A stretch of 60,283 nt of DNA from a virus. Of this stretch, positions 8,867 to 18,984 are shown in pieces. The notes beneath the pieces were generated by a model. The model was not told the origin of the DNA. It worked only from the letters and a program-made list of their open reading frames with translations, and searched no databases. The translations under genes and the position numbers were made by a program. The stretch's first letter is position 1. Each line of letters starts with the position of its first letter. The stretch lies in IMG/VR virus record IMGVR_UViG_3300043436_002761, positions 1 through 60,283 of that record; one strand, written 5' to 3'.

Positions 8867-11800
8867 TAGTATCTATTGCTCCTTAAATTTCCTCTATTTT
8901 GCTGTGAAAGCTTTGCCATAACTACATTTGCAATATCGTCTGGTGAGGCATCTGTTCCAGCAACATTAACATTTAAGTTATATACATTATTATACATTGT
9001 TTCAGTAACTCTTGCATCACTAATTCCAGTATCATATCTTCCAGAATCACTAAAGCTAAACTTAGGCTCCTGCATGTTTGGCATTTTAAAAGCACCCATA
9101 TTTATTGCTTCAAGCAGTGACATTCCATATTTATCCACCATAGATCTTCTTACTACAAATTCTCCAGGGGTGAGCATTGCAGATATACTGTCAGTATTTC
9201 CAGGTCCTGCAACAAGACCTCCACTGTTATATCCAGAAAATGCTTTTGATGTAGAGGCTCTTGCTTCTTTTACTAACTCTGTAATCTCTTGCCTTCTTGC
9301 TTCTGAAAGAGCCCAATAAACATTGTCCATCTCGTCTGCTTTTACTGTTCTAGCAGTTGGATTCGAATAGCCCAACTTTCTGGCTATGTAATGCTGCTCA
9401 CTTCCATTTCCATAAGAAACTTTTGAGTCTTTTATTCCAGCATTGAATTGAGCTTTTGTATAATAGCTATAAACAGGTGGTGGTGGCGGTGGTGGCGGTG
9501 GAGGTGGTGGCGGTGGAGGTGGTGGAGGAGGCGGTGGTGGAGGAGGCGGTGGTGGTGGAGTTACTGGAGTTACAGCAGCTACAGGAGTTGGAGCAGCAAT
9601 TACTGCAGCAGCTCCTCCTCCGCCACCAGCACCCAATGTTGTATTTGCAGCAGCTCCAGGATTTCCAATGTCAGCTGCTGCAGCTGCTGCCTGAAGGGTA
9701 TTATAGGCATCAATATAATTTTGAAAATCTATTAAAGCTTGACCAGTTAACCCCTGTGCTCTTAAGGCTTCAATATTTTGTCTCATTTTTATTAACAAAA
9801 CTTGCTGTTCTAACTTCATTCTTTGATCATCTAGTACTTTTTGTGCAAGAGAGTTAGCATAAAGTTGGTCTTGAATTAAAATCATGTCTTGTTCATTTTT
9901 GTAAATAGTCTCACCAAACTGAGATATTTGTTCTGTAATTTGCTTTCTTGTCATCATTACACCATTTACAGAAACTGTTAACGATTCAAGTTCTTTTTGT
10001 CTTTTTGCTTCAAGTGCTGCCCTTGCGTCCTCAATTCTAAACTGTGCCTCTTCTTGTTGCATTGCACTTGCTGCACCTGCTGCAGCAGAAATATCTCCAG
10101 ATGCAAGTGCTGAAGCTAGGTCTAATCTTGAACGATCTTTTTGAGCAATTCTATCATTTGCATTAGCAACCTTATCAAGAGCCTTTACTCTATCATCATA
10201 AGTTGTATTAATCTTTTCTTCTTCTTTTGCTAACAAATCAAGAGCATGGTTTCTTAAACTTATTTGACGTTGTATTAACTCATTTTCTCTTTCCATTCCA
10301 GAAAGGGAGTTTTGTAATGCAGAATTCTTAATATTTATTGCTGAAGATTCTGCATCTATTGCATCCATTGTTCTTTCTTGAGAAGTCTGTGTTAAATAAT
10401 CAAGTGCTCTTTGAACATTTAGCTGAGAAGTTAGCTGTTTTACATATTCCTCCCTTTGTGTAGTAGTCATTGCAAGATACTTTTCTGTATCTATCATTCC
10501 CAAAACTTCTGCCCCAGCAGCAGCAGCGATTGGAGAAATTGCATTAAAGTAATTTTGCATTTCTTGAGTTTGTTGTTGCATGTCTGTAATTTCCATTGCA
10601 GCTGCTAGCTTAGCCTGTGCCAAAGTCTGCTTATTTAGCTCTGCAATATATGCTTTTCTTTGAGCAGTGTTCATAGCAAGGAATGCTTTTTGATCAATCA
10701 TTCCTTCAATGTCTGAGCTTATTGCAACACCTAGTCCACCTAGTGCAGCAGAATATTTTTGCATATCGCTAGTTTGTTTTTTGGCATCTGCAAGTGCCAT
10801 AGTTGCTGCTAGCTTAGCTTGTGCTACTGATTGTTTATTCAGCTCTGCAATGTATGCCTTTCTTTCTTCAGTAGTCATAGCAAGGAATGCTTTCTGGTCA
10901 ATCATTCCTTCGATATCTGAAGTTATTACAACACCCAAAGAGTTAAGTGCTTTTGAATATTTTTTCATATCTGCTGTAGCTTTTTGAGTTTCTGCTAAAA
11001 CTGTTACTGCATTTAATCTTTGTTGATACGCAATTTGCTTTTGCATTTCTTTAATCAATTTCTTTCTATTTTCAGTAGAAAGATTCATGTATACATCTTG
11101 AGGAATCATGCTAAGGGCTTCTATATTGTTAGCTGTTGCAGCACCTTTAACTAGGTTTGTGTAATTTTTAAGAACTTTGTTATTCGTAGTAGCATCTTTT
11201 AAGAAAGTTTTTGCTTGAGCCTTTTTGCTAGGAGGCTTTGTTCCGCCAGAGCTACTACCGTTGTCATCAGTATTAACAACTGTCTGAGGAATTACTGACT
11301 GGATAGCTTTTTGTTGATCTGCTACAGCTTTTTTCCAAACCTCTAGTCTCTTGTAGTAGGCTGACATTTCTGCAGGAGCTCCTGACTGAGGAATAGTTGG
11401 TGCATTTCCAACTGACATAGTTGCAATGGTAAATGATGCTAAATATGATTTTTGCTCACTTGCAGGAAGTGCACCAAAGGCATCTACTTCTGCCTGTGTC
11501 ATGTCGTACCCAGTACTTTCAAATACAACGCTCTTTACTTTAGCTTCATCTCCACCTAGAGAATCAAACATTTCTTGAGCTTTTTTATTTGCAGCCTCTA
11601 ACTCTTTAACTGGATCTTTTCCAGGTCCTTTGAGTGCGGTATAGATTGCCTGAGCATCTGCTCCCTTTGGCATAAGTTCTGCAATTTTATCAATAGCATC
11701 TTTTTGTGTTTTATAGAATGCATCTACATCTTGTTCTTTATTATCTCCAGAGAAATATTCCATTGCTAGAGATAGGTCATATCCTTCTGGAAGACTATTT

Positions 11801-14800
11801 AAAAGCTGTGCAAATTTTTCAACATTAGCAGTTGACTCTGTTATCTTTGCTTGATCTTCTGCACTTACCCCTGAAATTCCACTTACTAGTTGAGAAGTAG
11901 TGACACCCATCTTATTTACATTAGGAAGTGCAGCACTAACATTGCTTGCCATAGTATTTGCTCTTGCAGCCTGTTGTTCAGGAGTTAGGTTCACAAGATT
12001 AGATGCTGCAGATTCAGCAAACTTTCTAATTTGTTCCTTTTCTGCTTCAGCCCTAATTTCTTCTGAGGTTAAGCCATCTGCTGCTGCTGTAACTAGTTCA
12101 TCTGCTATTTTTGCATAGATGTCTGTTATGTCTCCAATTTTTGCTCCAGCATTTTCTTCAGTTATTCCATCCAAAGTGCTTGCCATAATTCCAGTTACTA
12201 CATCTTTTTGAGCTTGATCTAGCTTGTCCATATCTTTTTGGAACAGCTTATTTGAAATACTATCAGTTGTTACATTAGATGCAACTGCCTGAGCAGTATC
12301 TCCCTTAAATCCAGAAAGCACTAACTGGTCTTTAATTCCTTGTGCCTGTGCATCTGCACTTGCTCCAATGTCTATAGCCTTCTTAACTCTTTCATACTCA
12401 ACTTGTCTCATTTCATTAATTTGTTTTAAAGAAGATTCGAACTGAGTATCTGTTATTAATCCTTTAGACCTTTCTTCATTTAATAAAGATTCGGCATTGT
12501 TTAATTCTTTTAATGTTTGAATAGTTGCTCCAAATGATTTGGATGACTCTGCAACCTGTTTTTGTTGATTTTTTATTGCTAGATTGTAAACTGCTATACC
12601 AGCCACTAATCCAACTACAGCACCAGCTACAGCACCAACAGCAGTTCCAACAACTGGAACTACTGATCCTATTGCACCACCCATTGCTGCTAGCTTTGCA
12701 GTTGATGCAGCGATTGCAACTCCTGCACCTAAACCTGCAGCTAACCCAATTCCTCCATACTTTACATTGGAACTAGTTCCAGCAGTATTATTTCTTTTTG
12801 CCTCTTCAGCTTTTGCTTTTTCAAAATCTGAAACCGTTGAAGAGTCTGCAGCTGCCTGTCTTTTAGAAATTTCACTAATCATTGCTTGAGATCCACTTTG
12901 AAGCCTTCCAGATCTAATAAGAGCTACTGTTTTTGATTTTAATAATGAATCGTCTAATGCAAAAGCTATTGCAGATCCAAAAGACTCTGCTTTTTTAGGA
13001 TCCATTCCATCTGCTATTGCAAATGTTAGCATTGATGCAACTTTCTCATACCTTTCTTCAGAAGAAGCACCCTTTAAGTCTTCTACAAGCTTTTTACCCT
13101 CATCAGTATCAAAGAAAGGCATCATTTCAGCAGCACCTTGTGACTGCTCTTCTGTAAATCTAAAGTCTTGTACTGAAGATCTTGTTGACGCAAATCCATA
13201 ACCAGTTGCAGCACTAATTGTTTCCATTCTATTTGCTGCCCCACCAAGGTTTGACCCAAATTCTGCAGCTGATTTAGCAGTATTATCCATATCCTTTTTA
13301 AACATTAAGAATCCTGCAGCAGCAGCTCCTACTGCTAGGGTTAGTCCTCCTAAAATTGGACCAAACTGTTGAAGCATTGGAAGAATAGCCATAGCACCTC
13401 CAGCAGCCATCATCATTTGCTGTTGCTTTGGATCTTCTACAAAACCTGAAGCCATCATTGGAATCATTGAAGCCATCATCATTCCTTGACCAGCTTTTTG
13501 CATTCTTTCTGCTCTAAGAGCCTTTGCTTCAGGAGTTCCCATAGCTGCCCTTGTGTTTGCCACAGCCTGTTTTGCATCTTGCATTCTTGGAACAACATTC
13601 CATTTTCCATAATCTTTAATAGAATTTTTTAAATTATTTGCTCCATTTGCAACAGACTTACTTGTATCTTTAAAAGAAGTTAACATTGGTTTGGCTGCAT
13701 CTGAAATTGCTTTTCCAGATTCTTTATATGCGTCTAATATATATTTTGGACCTGTTTTTAATGCTGCCTGGACTGGTGCAATTTTTTCAGCAGAACCCAT
13801 TCCACTAAAGACATTGTATCCAGTGGCGGATCTTGATTGCTGGTATGATGCTGAAGGTCTAATTCCTTTTATTCTTTGAGCATTTGTCAATGAACCAAGA
13901 GGGTTAACATAGTCTCCAAGACCATACCTTCTTGTTTCTCCGTTATTAATTGCCTGTAGCAAAGGAAGATTTTTTGCAGTAGCATCTTTATTAATTACAA
14001 ACTCTCCAGGAGTTAGCATTGCAGGAACTGTATCAGTATTTCCTACACCTGGAACAAGAGTTCCACTATTTGCCTTTAGCACTCCTTGGAATCTTGAAGC
14101 ACTTGTATATATCTCTCCACTTAAACCTCTAATTGAAGTAAGGTCTCTAAGCATAATTGCAGAGTATGCTTCATCTGCATTTTTATATCCAGATGCTCTT
14201 GCTAACTCATCTAATTTTGATCTATCTCCAATTCTAGAAGGTAGTTTAAAGGAAGACACTCTTGCAATAGCTGACTCAACAGCATCATCATACATTTTTG
14301 TAAATTGTGCTTTAGTTAATTTTTCACGAGCAATAGAATCTCCAAGCATTTTAACAAAGTCTTTTGATGCCCCTGTTTTTTCAATAACCTGTGTAATTGC
14401 TTTTGCTGTATATGCTCCAGTATTTGTTGCTTCATTTCCAAAACTAATTTCAGATCCAGTAGCTCTTCTAAATACACCTTTTGAATTTCTAATTAGCTTA
14501 ACACCTGCAGCACCAGGATCAATTGTTGCAAGTCTTCCTCCACGAGTTGAAATAATATTTCCAGCTGTTGCATCCATATCTCCAAGCATTGATGAGGCAG
14601 GAATTTGCTTGACAAGTTCTTTAGTAGAAAGAGTTGATCCTGATTTCATTCCTGGAATCATTGGAGCAGTTGTTGCAAATATTTCTCCTTCAGGACCGTC
14701 CATTCTTACAATTCTTGATCCAGGGGTTGCAGTTCCTGCAATTGCTCTTCTTGCCGCATTTCCAATTAATTCTGCCTGAGCTTCTTGAAGAGTTTGAAAT

Positions 14801-17800
14801 GGCTTAACAAACATTTTTCTGCCATTAACCTCATAAACTCCAGCTAGGCTTCTAAACCTACTACTATGTCCTTCTGACTCTGCAATCTTTGTTCCAGAGA
14901 ACTTTTCAAATTGGTTTTTTGCAACAACACGATTTGGCATCATTCTGCCAAAATATTGCATACCTCCAACAGCTCCACCAGCATTAAAATCTTGAACTTC
15001 TGCATGTGCATTGTTATATGTGCGACCTGCATTATATCTTTGATTTGAATACGATAATCTTCCAGGTATAGGTCGTGACTGTCCTGCATTTATTTCAACT
15101 CGTGTTCCATCACTTGCAGTATATATGTATGTACCACCTCTAGGAGCATTTGGAACAGGTTCAAACTTTGGATGTATGCCACCAGTATCACTAAATCTAA
15201 TAGAATCCTTAATGTATGGTTCAAACCTTTTCATTGATCTTGAACCAATTTCTGTATTCATTATTCTTGCTGTAGACAACAATCTTTCTTGAAGAATAGT
15301 TGAAAGATTTGCTGCCCTTAATGAGTCAACAATAATTCTTCCGTATTCAGGATCTGAAAATTTATGAGATTCTGGAGACCTTTTAACAATTTCTATAGCC
15401 TTAGATCTTAGTGCTGAGTCAATTCTTGAATAATGAGCAGGATCAAGGTTAGCTTCATCTAATATGTGTTTAAATGGAGAGACTGGAGTTGAGGTTCCAT
15501 GAAGTTGAGGATTTAGTGCAAAAAGATCTTCCATTTCTTTTCTAGCAACGCCAAGATTAGGGTTGCTCACTCCACGCCTCAGACTATTATTAAAGTCAAA
15601 CTCTTTTCCATAGCTGGTATCACCCTCAAGTGCTGGACCCTCTCTTTTATATCTTGGTGTTGGAGTGATAAGTCTTGCCTTTTCACCCATAACATTAGCT
15701 GGAGCTCCTAGTGCTACCAAGTCTGCCGTTAGTTCATCTATAACACTCTGTGGTGCGTTACCAACGCTTTGAACATTTCGAATAGGTCCTTCCTGTACAT
15801 CTTGTTGAGCTCTTTGTTGGTTGGGCGATGTTCGTCTTGCTGTCACATTTTTTGGTTTTAAAGCTCTTTGGTTTTTAATACGATCTTGTCTTGATAGCAG
15901 TGAAAGATTTCCAAATCTTTCTTCAAGACTTATCCCTTTAGCCTGAGCTTCAGGTCCAAACATTCTAAGATATCTTTCCTTAATAGCCTGATTTCTTGCT
16001 TGACTATTTCTTAAAACCATTGATCCAAGATTGTATCCAGGAATCATTCCGCCCTTATTAAATTTATTTCCACTATTGATTGCATCAAGAAGTGCATAAT
16101 TTTTTGCAGTTGCCTCTTTGTTTACAACAAACTCTCCTGGAGTAAGCATTGCTGGAACGGTGTCAGTATTTCCAACTCCTGGAACCTGTGTTTCTCCAGA
16201 TACAAATATTGGTCCACCAGCATTTCTTCTAAGGGCTCTAACTGTAACAGAACCAGTTTTACCTGCACCTGCTGCAGCTCCTGCCATACCTGCAGTTTTA
16301 AATGCTGGATTAAATGCTGCTGCCTGTGCCTGTGCTGATATAAGAGTTCTGTACTCTGCAGTAAGCTTTGCCACAGCTATTCTTGCAATATCTGTAGAAG
16401 TAGCCTGTTCTAGCATTGCTGCTTTAGCAATATGTGTAGCAGATGACAATTGCTTTGCAGCAGTTGCTGCTTCTAGTTCTTCAATTGATAAATATTTGGT
16501 AGATTGCGTAAGTGTTCTTATTGCTGCTATTGGACCACCCTTAATAAGTGACTTTACGAAAATTGCAATTCCATGACTAATTTTTCCAAGTGTTCCAAGC
16601 AAGTTAATTAAAAGACCAAGAAACATTGTTCCAGCAGGAATTACGACACCAACAAGGACTGCTGCTATTGCTGCAAATTTCTTTTGACCATCAGATAGCC
16701 CATTAAATTTTTCAACAATAGTTGTAAGAAAATTTACAAAAGGAATAGCAAGTTTAACAAATATCTCTCCAATTGGTTCAAGAGATAGCTTTAATCTTTC
16801 TACTGCTCCAATAAGCTGTGTTCCTAAAGCATTTTCTACAGCACTAAGTTCTTTTTCTGCTGTAGTTTTTAATGCTGCAACATCATACTCCATTAATTGT
16901 AAAACTTGACTTGCTTGAGATCCATCTCTAACAATATTTTCAAACAAAGCTCCAAGTCTTGCATACTGATACTTTCCAAAAACTTTTTCTAATGCCTGTT
17001 GCTTTGAAAAATCATCCAAGCCTTTAAGTGCCTCACCAAAAGCAAATACTGTTCCCATCAAATCTCCACGATTTGTAGAAATTATCTTATCTAGATTAAT
17101 TCCAAAACTTCCCAAAGTTTCTGTTGCTGCTTTTGTTGGATTAATTAAAGATGCAAGACCAGACTTTAGTGCGTTAGCACCCTGTTCTGCACTAACACCA
17201 CCTTCTTGCATTGCTGCAAGGAATACTGACATGTCTCGTACATCTCCACCAAGACCTTTAATAACTGGGGCAACTCTTGGAATTGCTGCAGACAAGTCTT
17301 GCAAAGAAACTACTGTTTGATTTTCAACCATATTTAAAAAGTTAATTGTATCTGCAAGGTCTTCTCCAGAAAGTCTAAAAGCAGATTGCAGGGCTATTGT
17401 AGTCTTTAAAGCTTCTTGCTGCTCCATCTGACCAAGAGTTGCTAGTCTTGTTGCTTGTCTTGTTGCATCTATTAAGTCTGCATTTCTTGCACCAGAAGCT
17501 GCTGCATTTGCAGCCATTCCAATAGTATCTTTTACTGCAATTCCATATTTTGTATATTCTTCAGCAAGTTGTCTAACTTGTGCAATATTTTGATTTACTT
17601 CTTCTGGAGTTGTAAAAGCATCTCCATAAACCTTTTTAAGATTAACTAATTCTTTTTCAATATCCATAAAGGTTTTACCTGCGACTGTTCCTAAAACAGT
17701 TAAAGGTACGGTAAAGCCAACCATAAGCTGACGACCAGCCCACTGAACATTTTTACCAAAGTTAATCATGTGGGTTGTTCCCTGTCTAAACATTGTATTT

Positions 17801-18273
17801 AGAAGGGCTTGTCTTTCTGCTGCAATTGCTGCTTTAGAGGCATAGGCATCTAGAGGTCTAATTGCAAGAGCTTCACCCATACCTTGTGCAGAAGCACCAG
17901 TTGAAATAAATTGTGTTTGCAAGGTAGAAGCTCTTCTAGCTGCAAGAGACATTGTTTCTGCAAACGCTGCACTATTTCTATTAAATGCAGAACTAAAAAA
18001 TTGACCTAAAGTTCCTCTTCCTCTTTTTAAAGTGTTGTCAAGATTTGCAGCAGCGGAGTTTAACTTTACAAACTCTGAAGTAAAAACTCCAGTTGAATTT
18101 ATTGCTTTTGAAAGATCTCTTGTATAGTCAGTAGCAAATTTAGCTTGGGCTAGATTTCCCTTGGAAAGGGCTGAATTAAAGGAGTTAATTTGTAGTTGGA
18201 GCTTTTTTAGCTCAGCAGCAGCAGACCCAGTGTTTATCTGGATATCAATAATGCCTTTAGCTACTCCAGCCAT
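8866..18273 (-). CDS. tail tape measure protein
   Basis: At 3135 residues this is the longest gene; it fixes tail length, and at roughly 0.15 nm per residue would give a tail near 470 nm (less if inserted domains do not count). The phage tape-measure core lies at about residues 170-420 (VNFGKNVQWAGRQL, LQDLSAAIPRVAPVIKG). A GNTD-x3-AMLTPGEFVV motif occurs three times, near residues 698, 1406 and 3019. Residues about 1115-1300 look like an embedded kinase-type domain. Four 68-residue repeats start at residue 2389. A poly-proline run near residue 2910 is followed by a domain shared with the hub-like protein. Hydrophobic helices occur near residues 535-570 and 1870-1900. Confidence 0.95.
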   Translation of the reverse strand: MAGVAKGIIDIQINTGSAAAELKKLQLQINSFNSALSKGNLAQAKFATDYTRDLSKAINSTGVFTSEFVKLNSAAANLDNTLKRGRGTLGQFFSSAFNRNSAAFAETMSLAARRASTLQTQFISTGASAQGMGEALAIRPLDAYASKAAIAAERQALLNTMFRQGTTHMINFGKNVQWAGRQLMVGFTVPLTVLGTVAGKTFMDIEKELVNLKKVYGDAFTTPEEVNQNIAQVRQLAEEYTKYGIAVKDTIGMAANAAASGARNADLIDATRQATRLATLGQMEQQEALKTTIALQSAFRLSGEDLADTINFLNMVENQTVVSLQDLSAAIPRVAPVIKGLGGDVRDMSVFLAAMQEGGVSAEQGANALKSGLASLINPTKAATETLGSFGINLDKIISTNRGDLMGTVFAFGEALKGLDDFSKQQALEKVFGKYQYARLGALFENIVRDGSQASQVLQLMEYDVAALKTTAEKELSAVENALGTQLIGAVERLKLSLEPIGEIFVKLAIPFVNFLTTIVEKFNGLSDGQKKFAAIAAVLVGVVIPAGTMFLGLLINLLGTLGKISHGIAIFVKSLIKGGPIAAIRTLTQSTKYLSIEELEAATAAKQLSSATHIAKAAMLEQATSTDIARIAVAKLTAEYRTLISAQAQAAAFNPAFKTAGMAGAAAGAGKTGSVTVRALRRNAGGPIFVSGETQVPGVGNTDTVPAMLTPGEFVVNKEATAKNYALLDAINSGNKFNKGGMIPGYNLGSMVLRNSQARNQAIKERYLRMFGPEAQAKGISLEERFGNLSLLSRQDRIKNQRALKPKNVTARRTSPNQQRAQQDVQEGPIRNVQSVGNAPQSVIDELTADLVALGAPANVMGEKARLITPTPRYKREGPALEGDTSYGKEFDFNNSLRRGVSNPNLGVARKEMEDLFALNPQLHGTSTPVSPFKHILDEANLDPAHYSRIDSALRSKAIEIVKRSPESHKFSDPEYGRIIVDSLRAANLSTILQERLLSTARIMNTEIGSRSMKRFEPYIKDSIRFSDTGGIHPKFEPVPNAPRGGTYIYTASDGTRVEINAGQSRPIPGRLSYSNQRYNAGRTYNNAHAEVQDFNAGGAVGGMQYFGRMMPNRVVAKNQFEKFSGTKIAESEGHSSRFRSLAGVYEVNGRKMFVKPFQTLQEAQAELIGNAARRAIAGTATPGSRIVRMDGPEGEIFATTAPMIPGMKSGSTLSTKELVKQIPASSMLGDMDATAGNIISTRGGRLATIDPGAAGVKLIRNSKGVFRRATGSEISFGNEATNTGAYTAKAITQVIEKTGASKDFVKMLGDSIAREKLTKAQFTKMYDDAVESAIARVSSFKLPSRIGDRSKLDELARASGYKNADEAYSAIMLRDLTSIRGLSGEIYTSASRFQGVLKANSGTLVPGVGNTDTVPAMLTPGEFVINKDATAKNLPLLQAINNGETRRYGLGDYVNPLGSLTNAQRIKGIRPSASYQQSRSATGYNVFSGMGSAEKIAPVQAALKTGPKYILDAYKESGKAISDAAKPMLTSFKDTSKSVANGANNLKNSIKDYGKWNVVPRMQDAKQAVANTRAAMGTPEAKALRAERMQKAGQGMMMASMIPMMASGFVEDPKQQQMMMAAGGAMAILPMLQQFGPILGGLTLAVGAAAAGFLMFKKDMDNTAKSAAEFGSNLGGAANRMETISAATGYGFASTRSSVQDFRFTEEQSQGAAEMMPFFDTDEGKKLVEDLKGASSEERYEKVASMLTFAIADGMDPKKAESFGSAIAFALDDSLLKSKTVALIRSGRLQSGSQAMISEISKRQAAADSSTVSDFEKAKAEEAKRNNTAGTSSNVKYGGIGLAAGLGAGVAIAASTAKLAAMGGAIGSVVPVVGTAVGAVAGAVVGLVAGIAVYNLAIKNQQKQVAESSKSFGATIQTLKELNNAESLLNEERSKGLITDTQFESSLKQINEMRQVEYERVKKAIDIGASADAQAQGIKDQLVLSGFKGDTAQAVASNVTTDSISNKLFQKDMDKLDQAQKDVVTGIMASTLDGITEENAGAKIGDITDIYAKIADELVTAAADGLTSEEIRAEAEKEQIRKFAESAASNLVNLTPEQQAARANTMASNVSAALPNVNKMGVTTSQLVSGISGVSAEDQAKITESTANVEKFAQLLNSLPEGYDLSLAMEYFSGDNKEQDVDAFYKTQKDAIDKIAELMPKGADAQAIYTALKGPGKDPVKELEAANKKAQEMFDSLGGDEAKVKSVVFESTGYDMTQAEVDAFGALPASEQKSYLASFTIATMSVGNAPTIPQSGAPAEMSAYYKRLEVWKKAVADQQKAIQSVIPQTVVNTDDNGSSSGGTKPPSKKAQAKTFLKDATTNNKVLKNYTNLVKGAATANNIEALSMIPQDVYMNLSTENRKKLIKEMQKQIAYQQRLNAVTVLAETQKATADMKKYSKALNSLGVVITSDIEGMIDQKAFLAMTTEERKAYIAELNKQSVAQAKLAATMALADAKKQTSDMQKYSAALGGLGVAISSDIEGMIDQKAFLAMNTAQRKAYIAELNKQTLAQAKLAAAMEITDMQQQTQEMQNYFNAISPIAAAAGAEVLGMIDTEKYLAMTTTQREEYVKQLTSQLNVQRALDYLTQTSQERTMDAIDAESSAINIKNSALQNSLSGMERENELIQRQISLRNHALDLLAKEEEKINTTYDDRVKALDKVANANDRIAQKDRSRLDLASALASGDISAAAGAASAMQQEEAQFRIEDARAALEAKRQKELESLTVSVNGVMMTRKQITEQISQFGETIYKNEQDMILIQDQLYANSLAQKVLDDQRMKLEQQVLLIKMRQNIEALRAQGLTGQALIDFQNYIDAYNTLQAAAAAADIGNPGAAANTTLGAGGGGGAAAVIAAPTPVAAVTPVTPPPPPPPPPPPPPPPPPPPPPPPPPPPPVYSYYTKAQFNAGIKDSKVSYGNGSEQHYIARKLGYSNPTARTVKADEMDNVYWALSEARRQEITELVKEARASTSKAFSGYNSGGLVAGPGNTDSISAMLTPGEFVVRRSMVDKYGMSLLEAINMGAFKMPNMQEPKFSFSDSGRYDTGISDARVTETMYNNVYNLNVNVAGTDASPDDIANVVMAKLSQQNRGNLRSNRY
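9476..9562. repeat. GGN-rich tract encoding poly-proline
   Basis: A run of GGT/GGC/GGA triplets on the plus strand encodes about 30 consecutive prolines on the minus strand, a stiff linker between the tape-measure rod and its C-terminal module. The same kind of tract occurs at 35879-35935 in the Fn3 protein. Confidence 0.85.
10390..11109 (-). repeat. four 204-bp coding repeats in the tape measure
   Basis: Copies begin at 11109, 10905, 10701 and 10497, an exact 204-bp period, and encode 68-residue units that start MI-x-Q/T and carry FLAM-T-x2-R-KAYI-ELNKQ. The middle two copies are closest. The last is truncated. They look like internal duplications lengthening the ruler. Confidence 0.85.
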
Positions 18274-18940
18274 TAATTAACCACCTCATAATCCAAGCCA
18301 TTTCCAATTCCAAAGCCAGCACGTTGTGCAGCTTTGCCTTGAAGGGCAAGAATGTCTCTAGGATTCGATGTAGCACCTTTGCTAAAAGCTCTAGCCTTTA
18401 TCTCTTCCCATTTATTCTTAGACGTATCTGAACTATCTAAATCAACGCCCTGTAAAGCTGCCATGAATTTTCTACTTTCATATTCTTGACTATTTTTAGC
18501 TTCTAGTATTGCTACCAGTTCGGGCATTGATATAGAGTCCTCCAGTTCAGAATAGTTCTTCCAGAATCCCAGAAGAAATACTCTTGATTCTATCTCAGCA
18601 AGATCTAGTTCGTCCCAACTAGAGCCGCTGCCAGTGCGTTTGGGTCATTCAGCTTAATTCCTGCAGCCACTTCAATAACCTTGTACACTGTTGGCAAGTC
18701 AATGAGCTCTTCTAGCTGCTCTTTGGTTGCCAGTTCTGGGTTGTATTGCTTCATAGCAATTACAGCACAGTTTAATAAAAGATCCATAGACTTTACATTG
18801 TCTTCTGCAATTTTTGGATCACTAATTTTTTGAAACTCTTTCATAAAATCTCTAAGTAAAGAGATTTTTAGGGGTTTCATAGAAATAGCAGAACCATCTA
18901 ATAGTTCTACTTCTACAACTTCATATACGCTAGTTGCCAT
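18273..18940 (-). CDS. tail assembly chaperone, frameshift product (GT-type)
   Basis: Reading the 111-residue upstream chaperone, ribosomes can slip back one base at CCCAAAC (18638-18644) and continue through RTGSGSSWDELDLAEIESRV to the stop at 18273. The fusion would be about 222 residues: 101 from the first frame and 121 from the second. The second frame is open across the first stop, and its WDELDLAEIESRVFLLGFW stretch has no start codon of its own, so it is only sensible as a fusion. Such G/GT pairs load the tape measure and major tail protein in tail assembly and are nearly universal just before the tape measure. The tape-measure ATG overlaps this stop. Confidence 0.8.
18605..18940 (-). 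CDS. tail assembly chaperone (G-type)
   Basis: 111 residues, mostly helical, with a Leu/Lys-rich central part (ISLLRDFMKEFQKI). It starts at an ATG six bases after AGGAGG and has its own extended -10 promoter 26 bases upstream. Position between major tail protein and tape measure is diagnostic of the tail assembly chaperone. Ends at TAG 18605; a programmed -1 frameshift produces the longer form. A hairpin terminator separates it from the major tail protein, so chaperone and tape measure can be transcribed apart from the head-tail genes. Confidence 0.8.
   Translation of the reverse strand: MATSVYEVVEVELLDGSAISMKPLKISLLRDFMKEFQKISDPKIAEDNVKSMDLLLNCAVIAMKQYNPELATKEQLEELIDLPTVYKVIEVAAGIKLNDPNALAAALVGTN
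18638..18644 (-). other. -1 ribosomal slippery site CCCAAAC
   Basis: In the chaperone frame this reads C-CCA-AAC, a canonical X-XXY-YYZ heptamer. Slipping back one base gives CCC-AAA and enters the frame of the second chaperone part. It lies 31 bases before the first-frame stop, and the -1 frame is closed by TGA just upstream of it, so the shift must occur in this short interval. No clear downstream pseudoknot was identified by eye. Confidence 0.75.
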
Positions 18941-18965
18941 TTATTCCTCCTATAGAATATACTCA

Positions 18966-18974
18966 ATTATATCA
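18966..18974 (-). promoter_or_regulatory. extended -10 promoter for tail chaperone
   Basis: TGATATAAT, a TGn-extended -10, with the hexamer at 18966-18971 and a 25-base gap to the ATG of the chaperone gene containing AGGAGG. No convincing -35 is seen, as usual for extended -10 sites. It lies just after a terminator. Confidence 0.6.
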
Positions 18975-18984
18975 TAGAAGCCTT

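Noticed and set aside
9456-9857. Plus-strand frames opposite the poly-proline tract
   Set aside because: They are Trp/Arg/Val runs produced by the GGN repeats; no ribosome site; the tape measure covers the opposite strand.
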